This document shows, in pieces, positions 1 through 12,574 of a stretch of 64,000 nucleotides of DNA. Both the position numbers and the translations under genes were made by a program. The DNA comes from Magnolia sinica (taxonomy: Eukaryota > Streptophyta > Magnoliopsida > Magnoliales > Magnoliaceae). The notes under the pieces were generated by a model. That model did not search any database, had not been told where the DNA came from, and saw nothing but the letters and a program-made list of their open reading frames with translations. The stretch spans positions 28,723,001 through 28,787,000 of the forward strand of contig NC_080578.1 in assembly GCF_029962835.1 (NCBI RefSeq), written 5' to 3'. Each line of letters starts with the position of its first letter. Position 1 is the stretch's first letter.

Positions 1-2346
1 ATTTCACACAACAGGATTGGGAAGCTAAGATACCTTCCTCATATCACCATCCAAACAGTAATCCATACTAGGGTCGTCAATCCTAGATATCTCATACGAT
101 CATATAGTTGAGGTCGTAGCAAAGGGCTCGTCACCAATCAATGTACGCCTTTCATGCCCTTACTACCACAGATCGGCTCGTCACCTCCTTGCGGTATCCA
201 GGTATGCTCGAGGTCACTACAAAGGGCTCGTCACCAATCAATGTAGGCCGACAGCACGAATATAGTGTCCCATACCACCATAATCGGCTCATGAGTTTAG
301 TTGCTCATTGGTCACTACGGGGAGGCTCGTCACCCCAGCGTAGGCCGACAGCTCGACCACGGTGTCCCATACCACCATGTCCGGCTCATGAGTCTTAGCG
401 GATCAGGTACCATGGTTATTAGGATTTCACTGGTAAGTTCGGTACCCTAGATTCAAGCAGTAGCGTCCATACATGGTTAACATACATCGGAGAATCGGGT
501 TACTTGACGAACTCGACTAGCACGAGCGCACGTTGAATTGAACGACATAGAGTGCGCAAACACTCCGCGTGGCCAAACCACTGCCGCCAACTCTAATACG
601 GCTCGGGTTCGTCTAATACGTCCTACGTGGCGAAAGCAATCTCAACCACGAATATAGGGTCAATTACCGATCTCCTGGACTAAGGCATAGTCCCAAATAT
701 CCTACACTACTACAGATATTCATATGGAATGTAAAACAGTAATGGAACAATAACTCAAATCATGTTACATGCACATCTGCAGAATATCAACTTAACATAA
801 ATGTAAGCATAGGAATGCTTGAATTTAAATAACTTGGAATGTAAATGCATAAAGGAAATCATGCGCATCCATAGAAGTATTGAGAATCACTTCTCAACGC
901 CCACACTTAGTGTAATCAGTTACACTTAGGTCATTCATGCATTTCTACAAACACTTAGCATACAAGGAATAACATACATGACGTATGTTGGAATACATGC
1001 ACTTAGACAATTCCCTTTACCAAGGAGTTGTCATACATGCATCTAGCATACATACATGACCAATAATCATGGCAAGCACAAGTGCATATTTTATACGTAT
1101 ACGGTACTTTATAAATACACTTAAAATACACAAATCTCAATATAGCATAGGCATATCAGGAAAGCAATGTAAACATAACATTTGACATGTGAAATCTCAT
1201 CCATAACAAGAATAAATCACTAACTGGGATTGAAAGCCTTGAAAACCATAACCTATACACTTAAAGTCCGCACCTTAAGCGAAGAAAGAACCGCCGAACT
1301 GATTTAGATGAGTTGTCTTCGTCAACGGTGGAAGAATACCCTAAAATAAGGATAGAAATGAGATACAACAACACCAAGTCTAATCTAAGCTCTAACACAG
1401 GTTAGGGTTAGGTTAACTTACCCCAAAAGAACTCAGAATCGCCAAAGGAACGATTCAAAGTGAAGATTCAAAGGTGAAGAAGAACAAGGAAGAATCAAGG
1501 TGATTCACCAACTAATCTCTCTCACTTCCTCTCTCTTTTCCACTCTCTTTCCAAGCTAGGGTTAGAGAAAATTCGTATGGAAATGAGAGCTAGGGTTTAA
1601 GGACTATATATAGACCTTAAAATGATGGAAATAACCCTAGGGTCAAGGTATACTTAGGTTATAACCAAAGTATGCCTTTCTCGATCCAATGAAGCACTTC
1701 TGGTGGGCCTATAACCACGAAAGGTCGGATTTAAGCTCATTGACCATGGATCTAGGTCAGGCTGAGATTTCATACCGACCGACTCTTCAGATCAGCCGTG
1801 GCGGACTACACTCAATTCAACGGTCACGGAATCTCGATCAGGTCCACAAGCACTAGGATATGCTTGGGCCAACCATCCTGATCAGAGGGTGAAATTGGGT
1901 CAGAATCCAACGGTCAGATAGCTTAAAATCGTCGCGCAAGCGACACGACTCAGATTTCAATAAAAGCTTATTAAATTCCAACTGTTCTCACACTCTTCAC
2001 TCCGAACTCAACCAAATCGACCCAGAACATCAGATCGACTTGATTTTCGAGGTGAAGATCAAGCCCAACTCGGTGACCGCAACAGCCTAAGATCATCGCT
2101 ATCGGACTTTCGACGCGCGGTCTAGGTCCGATCCAGATCTTCCAAAAATTCCCCAGAACAACTGGATTTAGCGATGGATCCCAGATTTCAGAGTAACGTA
2201 GCGCTCACTAATCTACACGTTTAGAGCCATGCAGATACAATTTAAAGTGATTGATGCGAATTTCACAAGCAATCGAGTAAAGCACTAATTACCCCAAAAC
2301 AACTACTTAAGGAAAGATTAGCACAAGAAAATCTAAGGTCGTTACA
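1..2346 (-). mobile_element. Partial Gypsy-type LTR (family B), left part outside window
   Basis: The stretch matches 37665-39994 almost base for base over its whole length, and that copy is bounded as an LTR. It ends in GGTCGTTACA at 2346, the same terminus as the other copy. The next base belongs to a Tat-type integrase region, so this LTR inserted into that element. Its outer end lies beyond the window, so I cannot tell a solo LTR from the edge of a full element. The minus orientation is inferred from an AAACCCTAG-rich leader near 1560-1600 that follows an AT-rich TATA-like stretch when read on the minus strand. It has no coding capacity; short ORFs inside are incidental. Confidence 0.75.
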
Positions 2347-5130
2347 ATGAATCTCTCGAATCACATAATCTGCCTCATCAGGTCAAAGACACCTGAGGTA
2401 AGGCCGCGAATGCCCTTTCTTATACAATATCCCATCCAAAATTATATACCGCGCTACTCTGACCCTCAGGCACCTTGCTTCCAACCTCTTCGAAGGAACC
2501 TCACCGGATGTGAGGTAACTATAAATTGGGTCCGTCCAGCTCCGAGTATCATTTACTGGATTGACCATTTTCTTCTGTCTGGTTGATGCTCAGATGTTAT
2601 ATAAACTCTATGGGAATAATTCGCGGGATCTTTCCTTCCGTGGCCGAGGCTAACTTTGCTAGGGCATCAGCCCATGAATTTTCTGCTCTAGGGATCTGAT
2701 GGATAGTACAGCTCCAAAATCTTTCAATCAATTTTCTTGCCTCGTCTAGATAAGCAATCATTTTGCTTGGCTTCATACTCGGTGGAGATGTGGTTCACTA
2801 CCAGCTGGGAATCACATCGGACCTGAATGGACTGAACCCCCAAGCTTGCTGCCAGTCTGAGTCCAGCGAGCAGAGCCTCGTATTCTGTCTTGTTGTTAGA
2901 GGCTTTGAAATCGAGTCGGATTGCATAATGGATGGGTGTGGATTCAGGCGCGACTAGGACAATTCCTACCCCAGTAGGTTTGGCATTGGATGACCCGTTT
3001 ATGTAGAGAATCCATCCTGGTTCAGATTCTGCCTTTTGATTGCTTGGGGGAACAGGTGAGGGAGCCACTTTGACTTCAACACTGATCCCTCCTTCGCTTG
3101 GAGTGGTGAATTCTGTGATGAAGTTGGCCACAGCTTGGCCTTTGATTACTGTCCTCAGTCAGAACTGAATGTCGAACTCCCCGAGTTCAATGGCCCACTT
3201 GGTTAATCGACCTGACACTTCGGGCCTCTGGAGGATCTGCTTGAGGGGAGAGTCGGTTAGGATGACAATGGAATGATCTTGGAAGTACGGACATGATCTC
3301 CGAGCCAAGACGATAAGACTGAGTACTAACTTCTCCAGAGGTGGGTATCTTGTCTTAGCGGGCATCACAGCTTTACTTTCATAGTATATGGGATGCTGCT
3401 TAACCCCTACTTCTCTAATCAGGGCCGAGCTGACAGCTGAGGTCGAGACCGCGAGGTATAAGAATAGGGGTTCACCCTCTTCAGGTTTAGACAGTAGGGG
3501 TGGTGAACCTAAATACTGTTTCAGTTGCTAGAAGGCCTGTTCGCATTCTGACATCCATTCTGCCTTCTTGTGTCCCTTTTATCTATAGCTCTTGATATAA
3601 ACCGTCTGAGTGCTGTTACTCGTCTAGTGAGGCATTGTATCTCCTTGACAGTTCGAGGTGAACTCATGTCTAGGAGCGCTTTGATCTTGTCAGGGTTTGC
3701 TTCTGTACCCCTCTGGCTAACCTGAAATCTGAGGAATTTACCAGAGCCAACTCCAAAGATGCACTTTGCAGGATTCAGCTTCATCTGGTACTCTCGAAGG
3801 ATGGTAAAAGTTTCTCCGAAATCTGCCAAGTGATCGGATGCCTTGATGCTCTTCACAGGCATGTCGTCGACATATACTACCATGGTGTGTTCGATCTGTT
3901 TGGCGAACATCTAATTTACTAACCTTTGATACATGGCCCCAGCGTTTTTCAGGCCAAATGGCATGACCCAGTAACAGGAGAGCCCCTTGTTCGTGACAAA
4001 GGCAGTCTTCTGCCTGTCTGGGGGATGCATCGCGATCTAATTGTACCTGAAGTAAGCATCCAGGAAGTAGAGTAATTCGTGCCCTGCGGTGCTATCTACC
4101 AGCTGATCAATCCGAGGCAATGAGAAGTTATCCTTTGGACACGCCTTGTTCAGATCTGAGTAGTCTATGCAGACCCGCCATTTCCCGTTGGCTTTCTTGA
4201 CCAGGACTATGTTCACTATCCAATCAGGATAGTGTACTTCTTCTATGAAGCCGGCATCGAGAAGAATGGAGACTTCATCGGCTATGGCTTCGTATCGCTT
4301 GGTATCAAATGGTGTCCTCTTCTGTTTGATAGGTTTGTAATCTGGGTCCACATTCAGCCTGTGGACCATAACATCCGGGGAGATCCCGGGCATATACCAT
4401 GCGACCATGTGAAGACGTCTCTATGCTGTTGCAAGAAGTCCAACATTTCAGACCGTTGTTCCAGGTTCAACGATGTTCCGAGTTGAACCGTCTTACTCAG
4501 GTCTGCCTTGTCGAGTGGTACCTTCTCCAAGTCTTCCACGGATGAGTCTTCCACAGGTCCTTTGGGATCCAGAATATTGACGGTGAGTGCTTGCTTCACA
4601 AACCCCTTCTTTATTGCTATAACATAGCATCTCCGAGCTTCGCGCTGGTCGCCTCGGAAGTATCTTATTCCGCCCTCGGCGGGAAACTTCATCATTAAGT
4701 GATAGGTGGACATGACTACTCTCATTGCATTGAGGGAAGGCCTGCCCAAAATGACGTTGTGCACTGATAGCACATTGACAACAAGGAAGTCCACCATGAG
4801 AGTGACTTGATGTCGTCCTTCTCCCACAGTCACGGGAAGGGAGATGGATCCCTTGGAGATTACCCTTTCTTCAGAAAAGCCGTGCAGGGGGTCTTCACAG
4901 GTCTGAGATGTGACCTAAGAATCCCCATTCTTTCAAAGGACTCAGAGTAGATTACGTCAACCAAACTTCTAGTATCGACCACGATACAGTACACTTTGTG
5001 GTTTGCTATGGTCATATTAACCACCAGGGCGTCATTGTACAGGTGCTGGATTCCGCACGTATCGTCTTCCATGAAGGTCAGACTACACGGGTTGATTCGG
5101 AGTTCCTTGCCAGGCCGTTCGGTCAAGTGG
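2347..5130 (-). pseudogene. Tat-type pol region (protease, RT, RNase H, start of integrase)
   Basis: On the minus strand the order is aspartic protease-like (about 4860-5126), a linker, reverse transcriptase (about 3520-4410), RNase H (about 2724-3131) and the zinc-binding start of integrase (2347-2570). Recognisable blocks are an RT segment with WRVCIDYSDLNKACPKD and FSLPRIDQLVD, and an RNase H segment with LYINGSSN, NNKTEYEALLAGL and VRCDSQLVVN. The last two are typical of the extra RNase H of Tat elements. The integrase part carries ILYKKGHSRPYLRCL. The region is decayed and not expected to encode a working polyprotein. Confidence 0.75.
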
Positions 5131-5447
5131 ACATAATGCTCCGGATCGAACTTTCGAGAGTGGGCTTTTCTAGCCCAGTTTGAATCTCCTCCACCGGATG
5201 AGCCCCCAAAGATGGTGCGGATTTTGGCTGGCTCTTCCGTGGTGTTATTTGGCTATTCTCACTCTCGCTCTTCTTTCCGAGCGGTTCTTTCTCCCTTGGC
5301 ATATCAGCGTAGATGTCCTTTATGAATAAGGGTCCCGATCTCATCCTTGAGGTCCACGCAGTCGGCTGTGTTATGGTGGTGATCCCGATAAAAATGACAA
5401 TACTTGTGTTTGTCTCGATGTTCCGGGTCGTCCTTCATGCAGATAGG

Positions 5448-6671
5448 CTAATTCAGAAGTTTCTCCCCTCGAATGTCCAGTAGGATTTGTTCGGTGGACG
5501 TGTTGAGGGGAGTGTAGGAATGGAATTTTCCCTCCAGTTTTCTGCTCAGGCGACGATCGTGGGGGGTGTGGTCGTCTGGTCCCTTGCTGGTTAGCTGAGA
5601 TTCTTCGTTCCTAGGCCTCTTCCCCTTACCAGTCGGATCTGTCCCTTGAACATTTTTGCATACATTAGAGAATTCCTCGATGTTAGTATACTTTTGAGCT
5701 CTGGTGTTTAGGTCGGCTAACGTTTTTGGCAGATTCTTCCTGATAGAGAAGGTGAACCTTCCCTCTTTTAGACCACCGAACACATCGGAGAGTGCCATCT
5801 TGTCATCGTAGTCCTCTACTTGCAGCGCTTCCCTGTTGAAGCGAGCAATATAATCCTTCAATGACTCCTTAAGCTCTTGTTTGATGGTGAACAAGTGAGT
5901 ATTTGGCTTTCGGTTCTTCTTACTGCTTACGAATTGGGTAAGGAATAACCGGCTAAGTTCTGCGAAGGAACCAATGGAATTGGGCTTGAGTTGTCAGTAC
6001 CAACTCCAAGCAAATTCGGTGTGTGGTTGAGAACCTCCTACACATCATCGCATCTGTTGCTGTCTGGATTTGCATCCATGAATGGTAGGCTTCCACGTGC
6101 TCGGATGGGTCACCAAGCCCGAAATATTGGATGACGGGAGGTATCCGGAACTTTTGCGGCATCACCTCATTCATGATTACTGAGGTGAAGGGAGGCTCGG
6201 TCTCTTCCATCATCACTTGAACGATGGCGGGAACTGATGATGGCTGCTGCTTCTTTTCAAGTGTTAGAATTTTATCATTGAGCTCCATGAACTGTGCTTC
6301 CCAAGGATCTTTGTTCTCAGCCACTATCTCTTGGGCATTTTCAATTTCTGGAGTTCTCCTTCCCCTCCTCCATTCTAGCTCATGGTGGAGATCTGTAGGT
6401 GCCATGGCCGAGGTGATCGAGGCATTTGTCGGAGCTCGAGTAACTATGTTTCGAGCCGATAGATGGATTTGGGTTGGGGGAGGATTCTGAATCGAAACTG
6501 GTGCCCAAGGTGTTGAAGCCCCTCGGGCCACATACTCGGCGCGGAGTGAGCTTCCACGACCAGACCAATCGGCTCAGGAACAGGGTTTTCCTGAGCAGGA
6601 TGTGGTTGTGGCTCCTGTTGCTGCTTCATCTGGTTAACCTCATCCCGCAGAGCTTGTATCTTGTTTTGCAT
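5448..6671 (-). pseudogene. Tat-type gag region
   Basis: The minus strand shows a glutamine- and proline-rich N-terminal part with a predicted coiled stretch (MQNKIQALRDEVNQMKQQQE). A retrotransposon gag core follows, with FRIPPVIQYFGLGDPSEH, LKDYIARFNREALQVEDY and DVFGGLKEGRFTFS. This pattern (target P-x-x-I-x-x-Y-x-G-x-x-D-P, then D-Y-I-x-R-F-N) is common to Gypsy gag proteins of the Tat and Athila lineages. The sequence is broken and is part of the same fossil as the pol region to its left. Confidence 0.7.
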
Positions 6672-6872
6672 GGCTCAATACTTACTCGCTCGATTACGAG
6701 AACGCTGGGAAGGCCCTGGGACTGATTTGGCATGAAGTAATGAGAGGAACGAGTCTGCTCATTTTTATTTGCTCTCTTTCTGCAGCTACTACTTTCTTCT
6801 TTCATCTCACCATTATTCTTAAGAGTAGGAACCTGACTTTTCGTACCAGATTTCCATAGATGATGCTAAAAA

Positions 6873-7227
6873 TGTTGAGGACAAAATCTGGATGACTCCT
6901 CGCTCCGACTCATGAGCTCTGAATCGCTTCAGCCCCTTGGACTTGCACAGTCGCAATGAGCAAAGGAGACCCTGGTCTAAGCAGGGAACCCTCCGATGCC
7001 TAAGTCAGGTCATGGGAATCCAGGTCTAAGTTGAAGAGTAGAGGGAGAGTGCAAGATGTTGCATACTTGTAGCAGTGGGTCTTCATTATATTTATACCTG
7101 ATCATTGGGCGAACTAGGTCCGTTAATCTTGGCACGATCTGCTCAATCAGTGGGATTTTCGGATTGTGGGGATATTTCCTAGATTCTAGGGATCGTGTAG
7201 CATATGTTGCGTATCTGTGGGGGAGGT
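6873..7227 (-). repeat. Partial 5' LTR of the Tat element, with adjoining primer site
   Basis: The plus-strand boundary TGTTGAGGAC at 6873 would be the inner end of the 5' LTR on the minus strand (ending ...CAACA). The adjoining 6853-6872, read on the minus strand, resembles the tRNA primer site that follows Tat LTRs, though it is diverged. The LTR is interrupted at 7228 by the Tekay-like insertion, with candidate target bases GAGGT at 7223-7227. The rest of this LTR is not seen to the right, which fits the truncation found at 19126. Confidence 0.5.
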
Positions 7228-10200
7228 TGTCACGGCCCAAACTTGAAAAACGGGCTTACAAAATTCTGGATCGCCGAATCCGGGGCCGACAGCCTCCGTA
7301 GTGCCCCATTCTTGGATCCCGACACTCACATGCCAGATTCCGATCCTGGGTCCTACAAGGAGGATTTTCAGTATGAATTTTTTTTTGTAATAGAGCATAA
7401 CCACAAGCATAACCAAGTCATAAAATAACATCACCACATATCCACAATATCAAAAACTTTAAGTACAAAGCAGGAAGGGAAATACAAGGTGATCAAAAAG
7501 CTCTAAAATGATCAGATGCGCGCTCCTACCTCAACGCTGCTGCTGTCCAACGCTACCTGCACGCAATGGTCATGCATAAGCTTACAAAAGCTTAGAGGGT
7601 GGTGTAAGTATGTGCGCAAGGCAAGCGCCAAGTGTATGATATCAGAGTAATGCGGAAAGGTGCGATAAGTCCATGAATGCTATCAGGTGTACCAAAGCTA
7701 AGTGATGTAAGGCATGAATGCTATCAGCCATACCAAGGCCATGCGATGCGAGGCTTATGTAGCCAACGTCATATGCGAGATGCAAAATAAGCATGTCAGT
7801 CCTCATCAAGTACACATATCAACACAGTTCCCCTCTAGATATCACCGGGGTCTAGGACACTCACACTAACTACCTCCTCCCTAGCTGCACAGCCAAGCAA
7901 GTGGAAGAGACCACAATATCCGTCTGACCAGTAGTCTGCCAATACCTACCCGTCTCCTTGATAGCGGACTCATTTGTGAGCTGGTCAAACACAGCCTAGC
8001 TTATAGCCCCCTCACTCGGGTGGATAAGGCCACACCCCCTTCCAACCGACCACGACACAGTGGGAGACAGACCTACTAGTATTCGGCACTTGGGCGCTCG
8101 TGTGTCCACTCGGTCTAGGCATTAGAGTATCCCCTGGTACCAAAAAGGTTCTAAAATTTTCACCCAAGGACATCCTAAGTGCCCACAATTTAGAGCCAAT
8201 ATTTTCGGTATCCGATACGACCATCCACGATGTGCCTGTGGAGGCCACGCCCCTAATGTCGCTAGGGCGTGCAGTGATCAAGTCACACATATGCGGAATG
8301 CATGAGTCACATCGTCAAATCATGCAGCAATACTGCGCATACCACGCACTCATGTGGGGGCACTCTGTCTCACAAGGAGTCCCATAAATGTCTCAGCCCA
8401 ATGGCTTATGCTATGATCAAACATTCTTCATATCAAGCACACATATGATGCGTATGGGCATGAATCATGGAGCTATACTAAGCATGTTATAATGTGATGA
8501 ATTATCCTTACAATGCAGATGGGCCTAAACGGCCTACATACAACAAGTACGGCCTATCAATGGGCCCTAGGGAGAGTCATAATGCGGACATTTAACTAAC
8601 ATTATACTTGCAATGTGGACGTCAAACCAACATTGCTCCCAAGGCATAGCCTATCATAAACATCATTACCTAAACCATGTTGGGATCACACATTGCAATG
8701 AACCTTAGGTACTTCCCATTGGGCCTTCAATAAATCAAATGGGCCATATCACATGGGCCTTATATTCATCAAGTGGGCCACATCAATGGGTCGCACCAAT
8801 GGGCCTTATGTACATTGCAATGGGCCATAACCCATGGGCCTTAGAATGCATCAAAATGGGCCTAATCACATGAGCCTCATATATATATCAAGGTGGGCTT
8901 CGATGGACAGCCAAAAATAAATCAAGATGGGCCTCATTACATGAGCCTTACATTCATATCAAGGTGAGCCTCAATAATGGCCTTATACACATCGAGGTGG
9001 GCCTCAACCAACGGGCCATGAATATGACAAGTGGGCCACCTCGCATGGGCCATATGTATATCAAATGGGCCACACCAATTGGGCCCCATGCATATCAAAT
9101 GGGCCATACCCAAAGATGAGTGGAAACCACTATGGCTCTTAAGAAGTTTGAATGGTGGAGGTCACTGTCCACTATTTTAAATAGTGGGGTTCACTTGAAC
9201 TTTAGATCTGACTCATTCTTTAGCTCATGCCATACAATGAGCTTTCAAAGTGGATGGATGGTTTGGATGCAACACATGCATCATAGTGGGGTCCACTATC
9301 CGTCTAGCAGCCAGCGAAATGGCTGGACGACATGATAAAACACATACATTAAAGGTGGGTTCCACCGTCCACGACAGTGGACAGTGTGAATAAAACACAT
9401 ACATTACTATGGGCTCCACTGTCCGCCTAGACGGTGGGAATAAAACACATGCATCATTGTGGGCTCCGCATGGGGCCTACCGACTACCCGCTCGCCTGGT
9501 GCAGGCCCAGTCTGTGCCTCTAACAGCAGCAGCAGCAATGCTGCTGTTGTATCTCCTTTTTTTTGAAGAAAGGTGGTTTTTCTCAAGTGGGGCCTGTACC
9601 GGCAAAATCCACCCCGCCCACTAGCTTCCATGGTTCAAAACAAGCCGAACGAGCCCAATATCTGCTATTTTTTGGTGTATAGAAACGGCAGGGTGGTTTT
9701 CAACGGTAGAAACCATTGTTTTATATGTTATGGCCCGCTAAAAGATCGGATTGGGCCCATTTTTCAGCTTAACGCCTAAAATGGTCTGAGGAAAAGGTGG
9801 ATTGAATACATACATCAAGGTGGGTCCTATATGAATGGGCCACCCCATAAGCTTGGAAACAAGCTAATATTTGTGATTTCCCCCATTCACGTCCAGCGTC
9901 CCTGGATGCTGGACGGGTTGGGTACACACGTAGGTGAGGTGGGCCCTGCTCAGGTGGGCCACCACATGATGGATGGTGTGGGTACAATGCATATAAAGTG
10001 GGCCCCACTTATAGATGGCTTGGATAAAAGTCATGCCTCATGGTGGGGTTCATCCTGATGGGCCACACAACCACATCATCCTCACATGAAAAGAAAATGA
10101 AAAAGAGAGGGAGAGAGAGAGAAAGGGATCCCGACACTATGGGCCCTCCCTTGAAATCGATCATACATCGAATGGGTCCCATTACATGTGGACCCATCAA

Positions 10201-11127
10201 ATTGAAAATCAATGGTGGAGATCCTTTCTCCACCAAAATGAAAGGTCTAGATGACCCTATTTATGTAAGAAAATAAACATCATGATGGGGTCCATGGAGA
10301 ATGGCCCCATCATGGAATGATCATGAGCATCAAGGTGGGCCATCGACCACTCCTAGGGTTCAAAGGGAGATCCATACCATCAATTGGTAGGCCTCACTTG
10401 GCCCTTCATCAAAAAAAGAAAATCTAGGCCTAATAGAGCACCCACCATCGATCTTCTTGGTCCGTTGAAAAGCCGATCTACTTGTGTTTCACTTTGATGG
10501 AGGGAGATGAGGTTTGAATGGCTAGGATGAAGGTTAAATGGATAAGAAAGTGGCCACCAAAAATCACTTTCTTTCACATGGAGGAGCTTGGACGTGTGCA
10601 CCTCTCTTGCTTTGGATTTGTTGCTTGGGAAATGAGGGAGAGAGAGAGGGTTATAAGGAGATGTGAGGGATGGGTGATGGATGTGTGAGAGGGATGGCTT
10701 GTGTAAGATCTTTGTTGACTTTTGGGGTAGATTGTGTAAGAAGGGTATGGGGTGTGTAAGAACTTTTGACTTATGGGATTGCTTGGGGATGGGTTTGAGG
10801 TGATGTGTACTTGACATGTACTTGACCAATGATGGGATATGATGTAGAGATTCTCTTGGGATTGCAAACACGCGGCATTTTCTTTGAAATAAACGTTGGC
10901 CCACATCTCCCTGCCAGGGTATCGGATCGGTGCGCGAGACGCGGCACTGGAAATGTGGCGACGGTGTGGTCGCAATGGTACAAGTCTTGAATCGAGCTGA
11001 CTTTGGTATGTGGGACCCGACTTAGGATTGCGTGCAAATGTCGGATATGGGTCGAGAATTTTTAAAATTCGACTGGAAGGACCGCGGAAGCCTACGGAAT
11101 GGTACGAACTAGGATATGGGTCTTACA
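7228..11127 (-). repeat. 3' LTR of Tekay-like element (3.9 kb)
   Basis: It begins TGTCACGGCC at 7228 and ends GGTCTTACA at 11127, that is TG...CA on either strand. It is collinear with 15934-19126 and, in reverse, with the solo LTRs at 20343 and 30396. Compared with the right LTR it lacks about 300 bp near 9460 but keeps about 1 kb (10130-11127) that the right copy has lost. Inside are a GGCCCA-rich array (8515-9115) and short hairpins. Several ORF-length open stretches occur, but none resembles a protein. Confidence 0.85.
8515..9115. repeat. GGCCCA-rich degenerate tandem array inside the LTR
   Basis: About 600 bp of short, irregular units, roughly 20-35 bp each, built around ATGGGCC plus a spacer such as TTACATTCATATCAAGGTG. 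The same kind of array occurs at 17205-17810 in the sister LTR and, in reverse complement, at 23090-24390 and 32260-32860 in the solo LTRs. It belongs to this LTR family rather than being an independent satellite. Confidence 0.8.
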
Positions 11128-11140
11128 ACTCTCCCCACCT
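11128..11140 (-). other. Polypurine tract of the Tekay-like element
   Basis: On the minus strand AGGTGGGGAGAGT lies immediately beside the LTR that starts TGTAAGACCC. This is the normal position and composition of the plus-strand primer in plant Gypsy elements. Confidence 0.8.
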
Positions 11141-11269
11141 AATAAAAATTTCATCCTCGAAATTTGCACTGCTATCGCACTAAGCATAACTCATAAGGGA
11201 ATAGGGAACATAACGTCATATGTAATCAAACACAATACATCATACAATTAAACATCGAAAAGATGCGAA

Positions 11270-12570
11270 TCTCCACCTCGCGCTCCCAAGACGCCTCATC
11301 CACGCTATGATGGCCCTACTGCACCTTCACCAAGGGAATGACCTTGGTCCACAGGACCTGCTCCTTCCAATCGAGGATATGAACTAGCTGCTCAATGTAA
11401 GAAGCGTCCTCACGAACCTCCAATGGTTGCCAATTAATAACAGGAACGATGTCTGACCCACACTTCCTCAACATAGAGATATGAAAAATGTTGTGGACAC
11501 CAGACAACTGAGATGGCAGGCAAGCCGATAGGCTATGGCGCCTACGCGCCCGATGATCTTGAAAGGTCCTATAAATCTCGGGGCAAGCTTGCCCTTCGCT
11601 CCAAAATGAACCACACCCTTCATAGGTGAGACCTTGAGATACACATAGTCCCCAATGACAAACTCTAAGGGACGACGCCGATGGTCAGCAAAACTCTTCT
11701 GCCGGCTCTGAGCTGTGCGTGTCCTCTGCCTGATGATGTCGATAACCTCTGACGTCTGCTGCACAAGCTCGGGACCCAAGAGACGCCGCTCTCCAACCTC
11801 GGTCCAACAACTCAGAGATCTGCACGGTCTGCCATATAATGCCTCAAAAGGAGCCATGCTAATGGTCACCTGATAGCTGTTGTTGTGCGCGAACTTAGCC
11901 AATTGTAGGTGCTCGTCCCAACTACCCGAGAAATCAATTGCGCAGGCCCGAAGCATATCCTCAAGGATCTGGTTGACCCTTTCGGTCTGCCCATCGATCT
12001 CCAGATGATACGCGGTGCTGAGCTACAAATTAGTGCCCATCACTCTTTGGAAGCTCCTCTAAAACTGAGACGTGAACCTCAGGTCTCGGTTTGAAACAAT
12101 CGAGACAGGAACACTGTGTAGTCTCATGATCTCATCAACAAACATCTTGGCAAGCTGGTCCATATGCCAAGTCTCACGAATCGTAAGAAAGTGTACTGAC
12201 TTTGTCAGACGGTCCACGAAAACCCAGATAGCGTCATGACCGCACTAAGTCCTCAGCAAACCCATGATAAAATTGATATATAAGTGCTCTCACTTCCACA
12301 TCAGGATGCTCAACAGTTGCAATAGACTGGGGGGTCTCTGATGATCGGCCTTGACATGCTGGCACGTGTCACACTCGGCCACAAAACTACCTATCTGACG
12401 CTTCATCCCCACCCAAAAATATTGATGCCTCATATCGCGATACATCTTCGTCAAGCCAGGGTGGATAGAGAACTGCGATCGATGTGCCTCGGTCATAAGA
12501 TCTCGGTGCAACTCAGGAACATCTGGGACACATAATCAGCCTCTGAAGCAAAGTCCACCATCAGAACTAA
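11270..12570 (-). pseudogene. Tekay-like integrase with chromodomain-type C-terminus
   Basis: On the minus strand the zinc-binding segment (about 12290-12511) shows H-x-G-x-x-K-M-Y followed by YFWVGMKRQIGSFVAECDTC. The catalytic core follows at about 11957-12290. The C-terminal part (11468-11956) has WDEHLQLAKFAHNNSYQ and APFEALYGRPCRS. The tail (11270-11507) reads SGVHNIFHISMLRK and ends in a chromodomain-like stretch rich in W and E. This order is characteristic of plant chromoviruses. The region is broken. Confidence 0.8.
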
Positions 12571-12574
12571 TCTG

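Larger units (their letters stand above)
2347..7227 (-). mobile_element. Broken Tat-lineage Ty3/Gypsy retrotransposon
   Basis: Read on the minus strand this holds part of a 5' LTR (6873-7227), a primer-site region, gag, protease, reverse transcriptase, RNase H and the start of integrase. The RT and the second, archaeal-type RNase H resemble the plant Tat lineage. The element is a fossil with roughly ten breaks. An LTR of another family replaces its left part at 2346/2347, and a Tekay-like element interrupts its LTR at 7227/7228. It is therefore older than both neighbours. No second LTR of this element is visible. Confidence 0.75.

Noticed and set aside
8515-9115. CRISPR-like or satellite array
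   Set aside because: Units are irregular in length, lack unique spacers, and sit at the same place in several LTRs of one family. They are internal LTR repeats in a plant genome.
10380-11037. Overlapping minus-strand ORFs of 88-174 codons as a gene
   Set aside because: They lie inside an LTR, are rich in H, P and S from repetitive CT-type sequence, and match no protein family.
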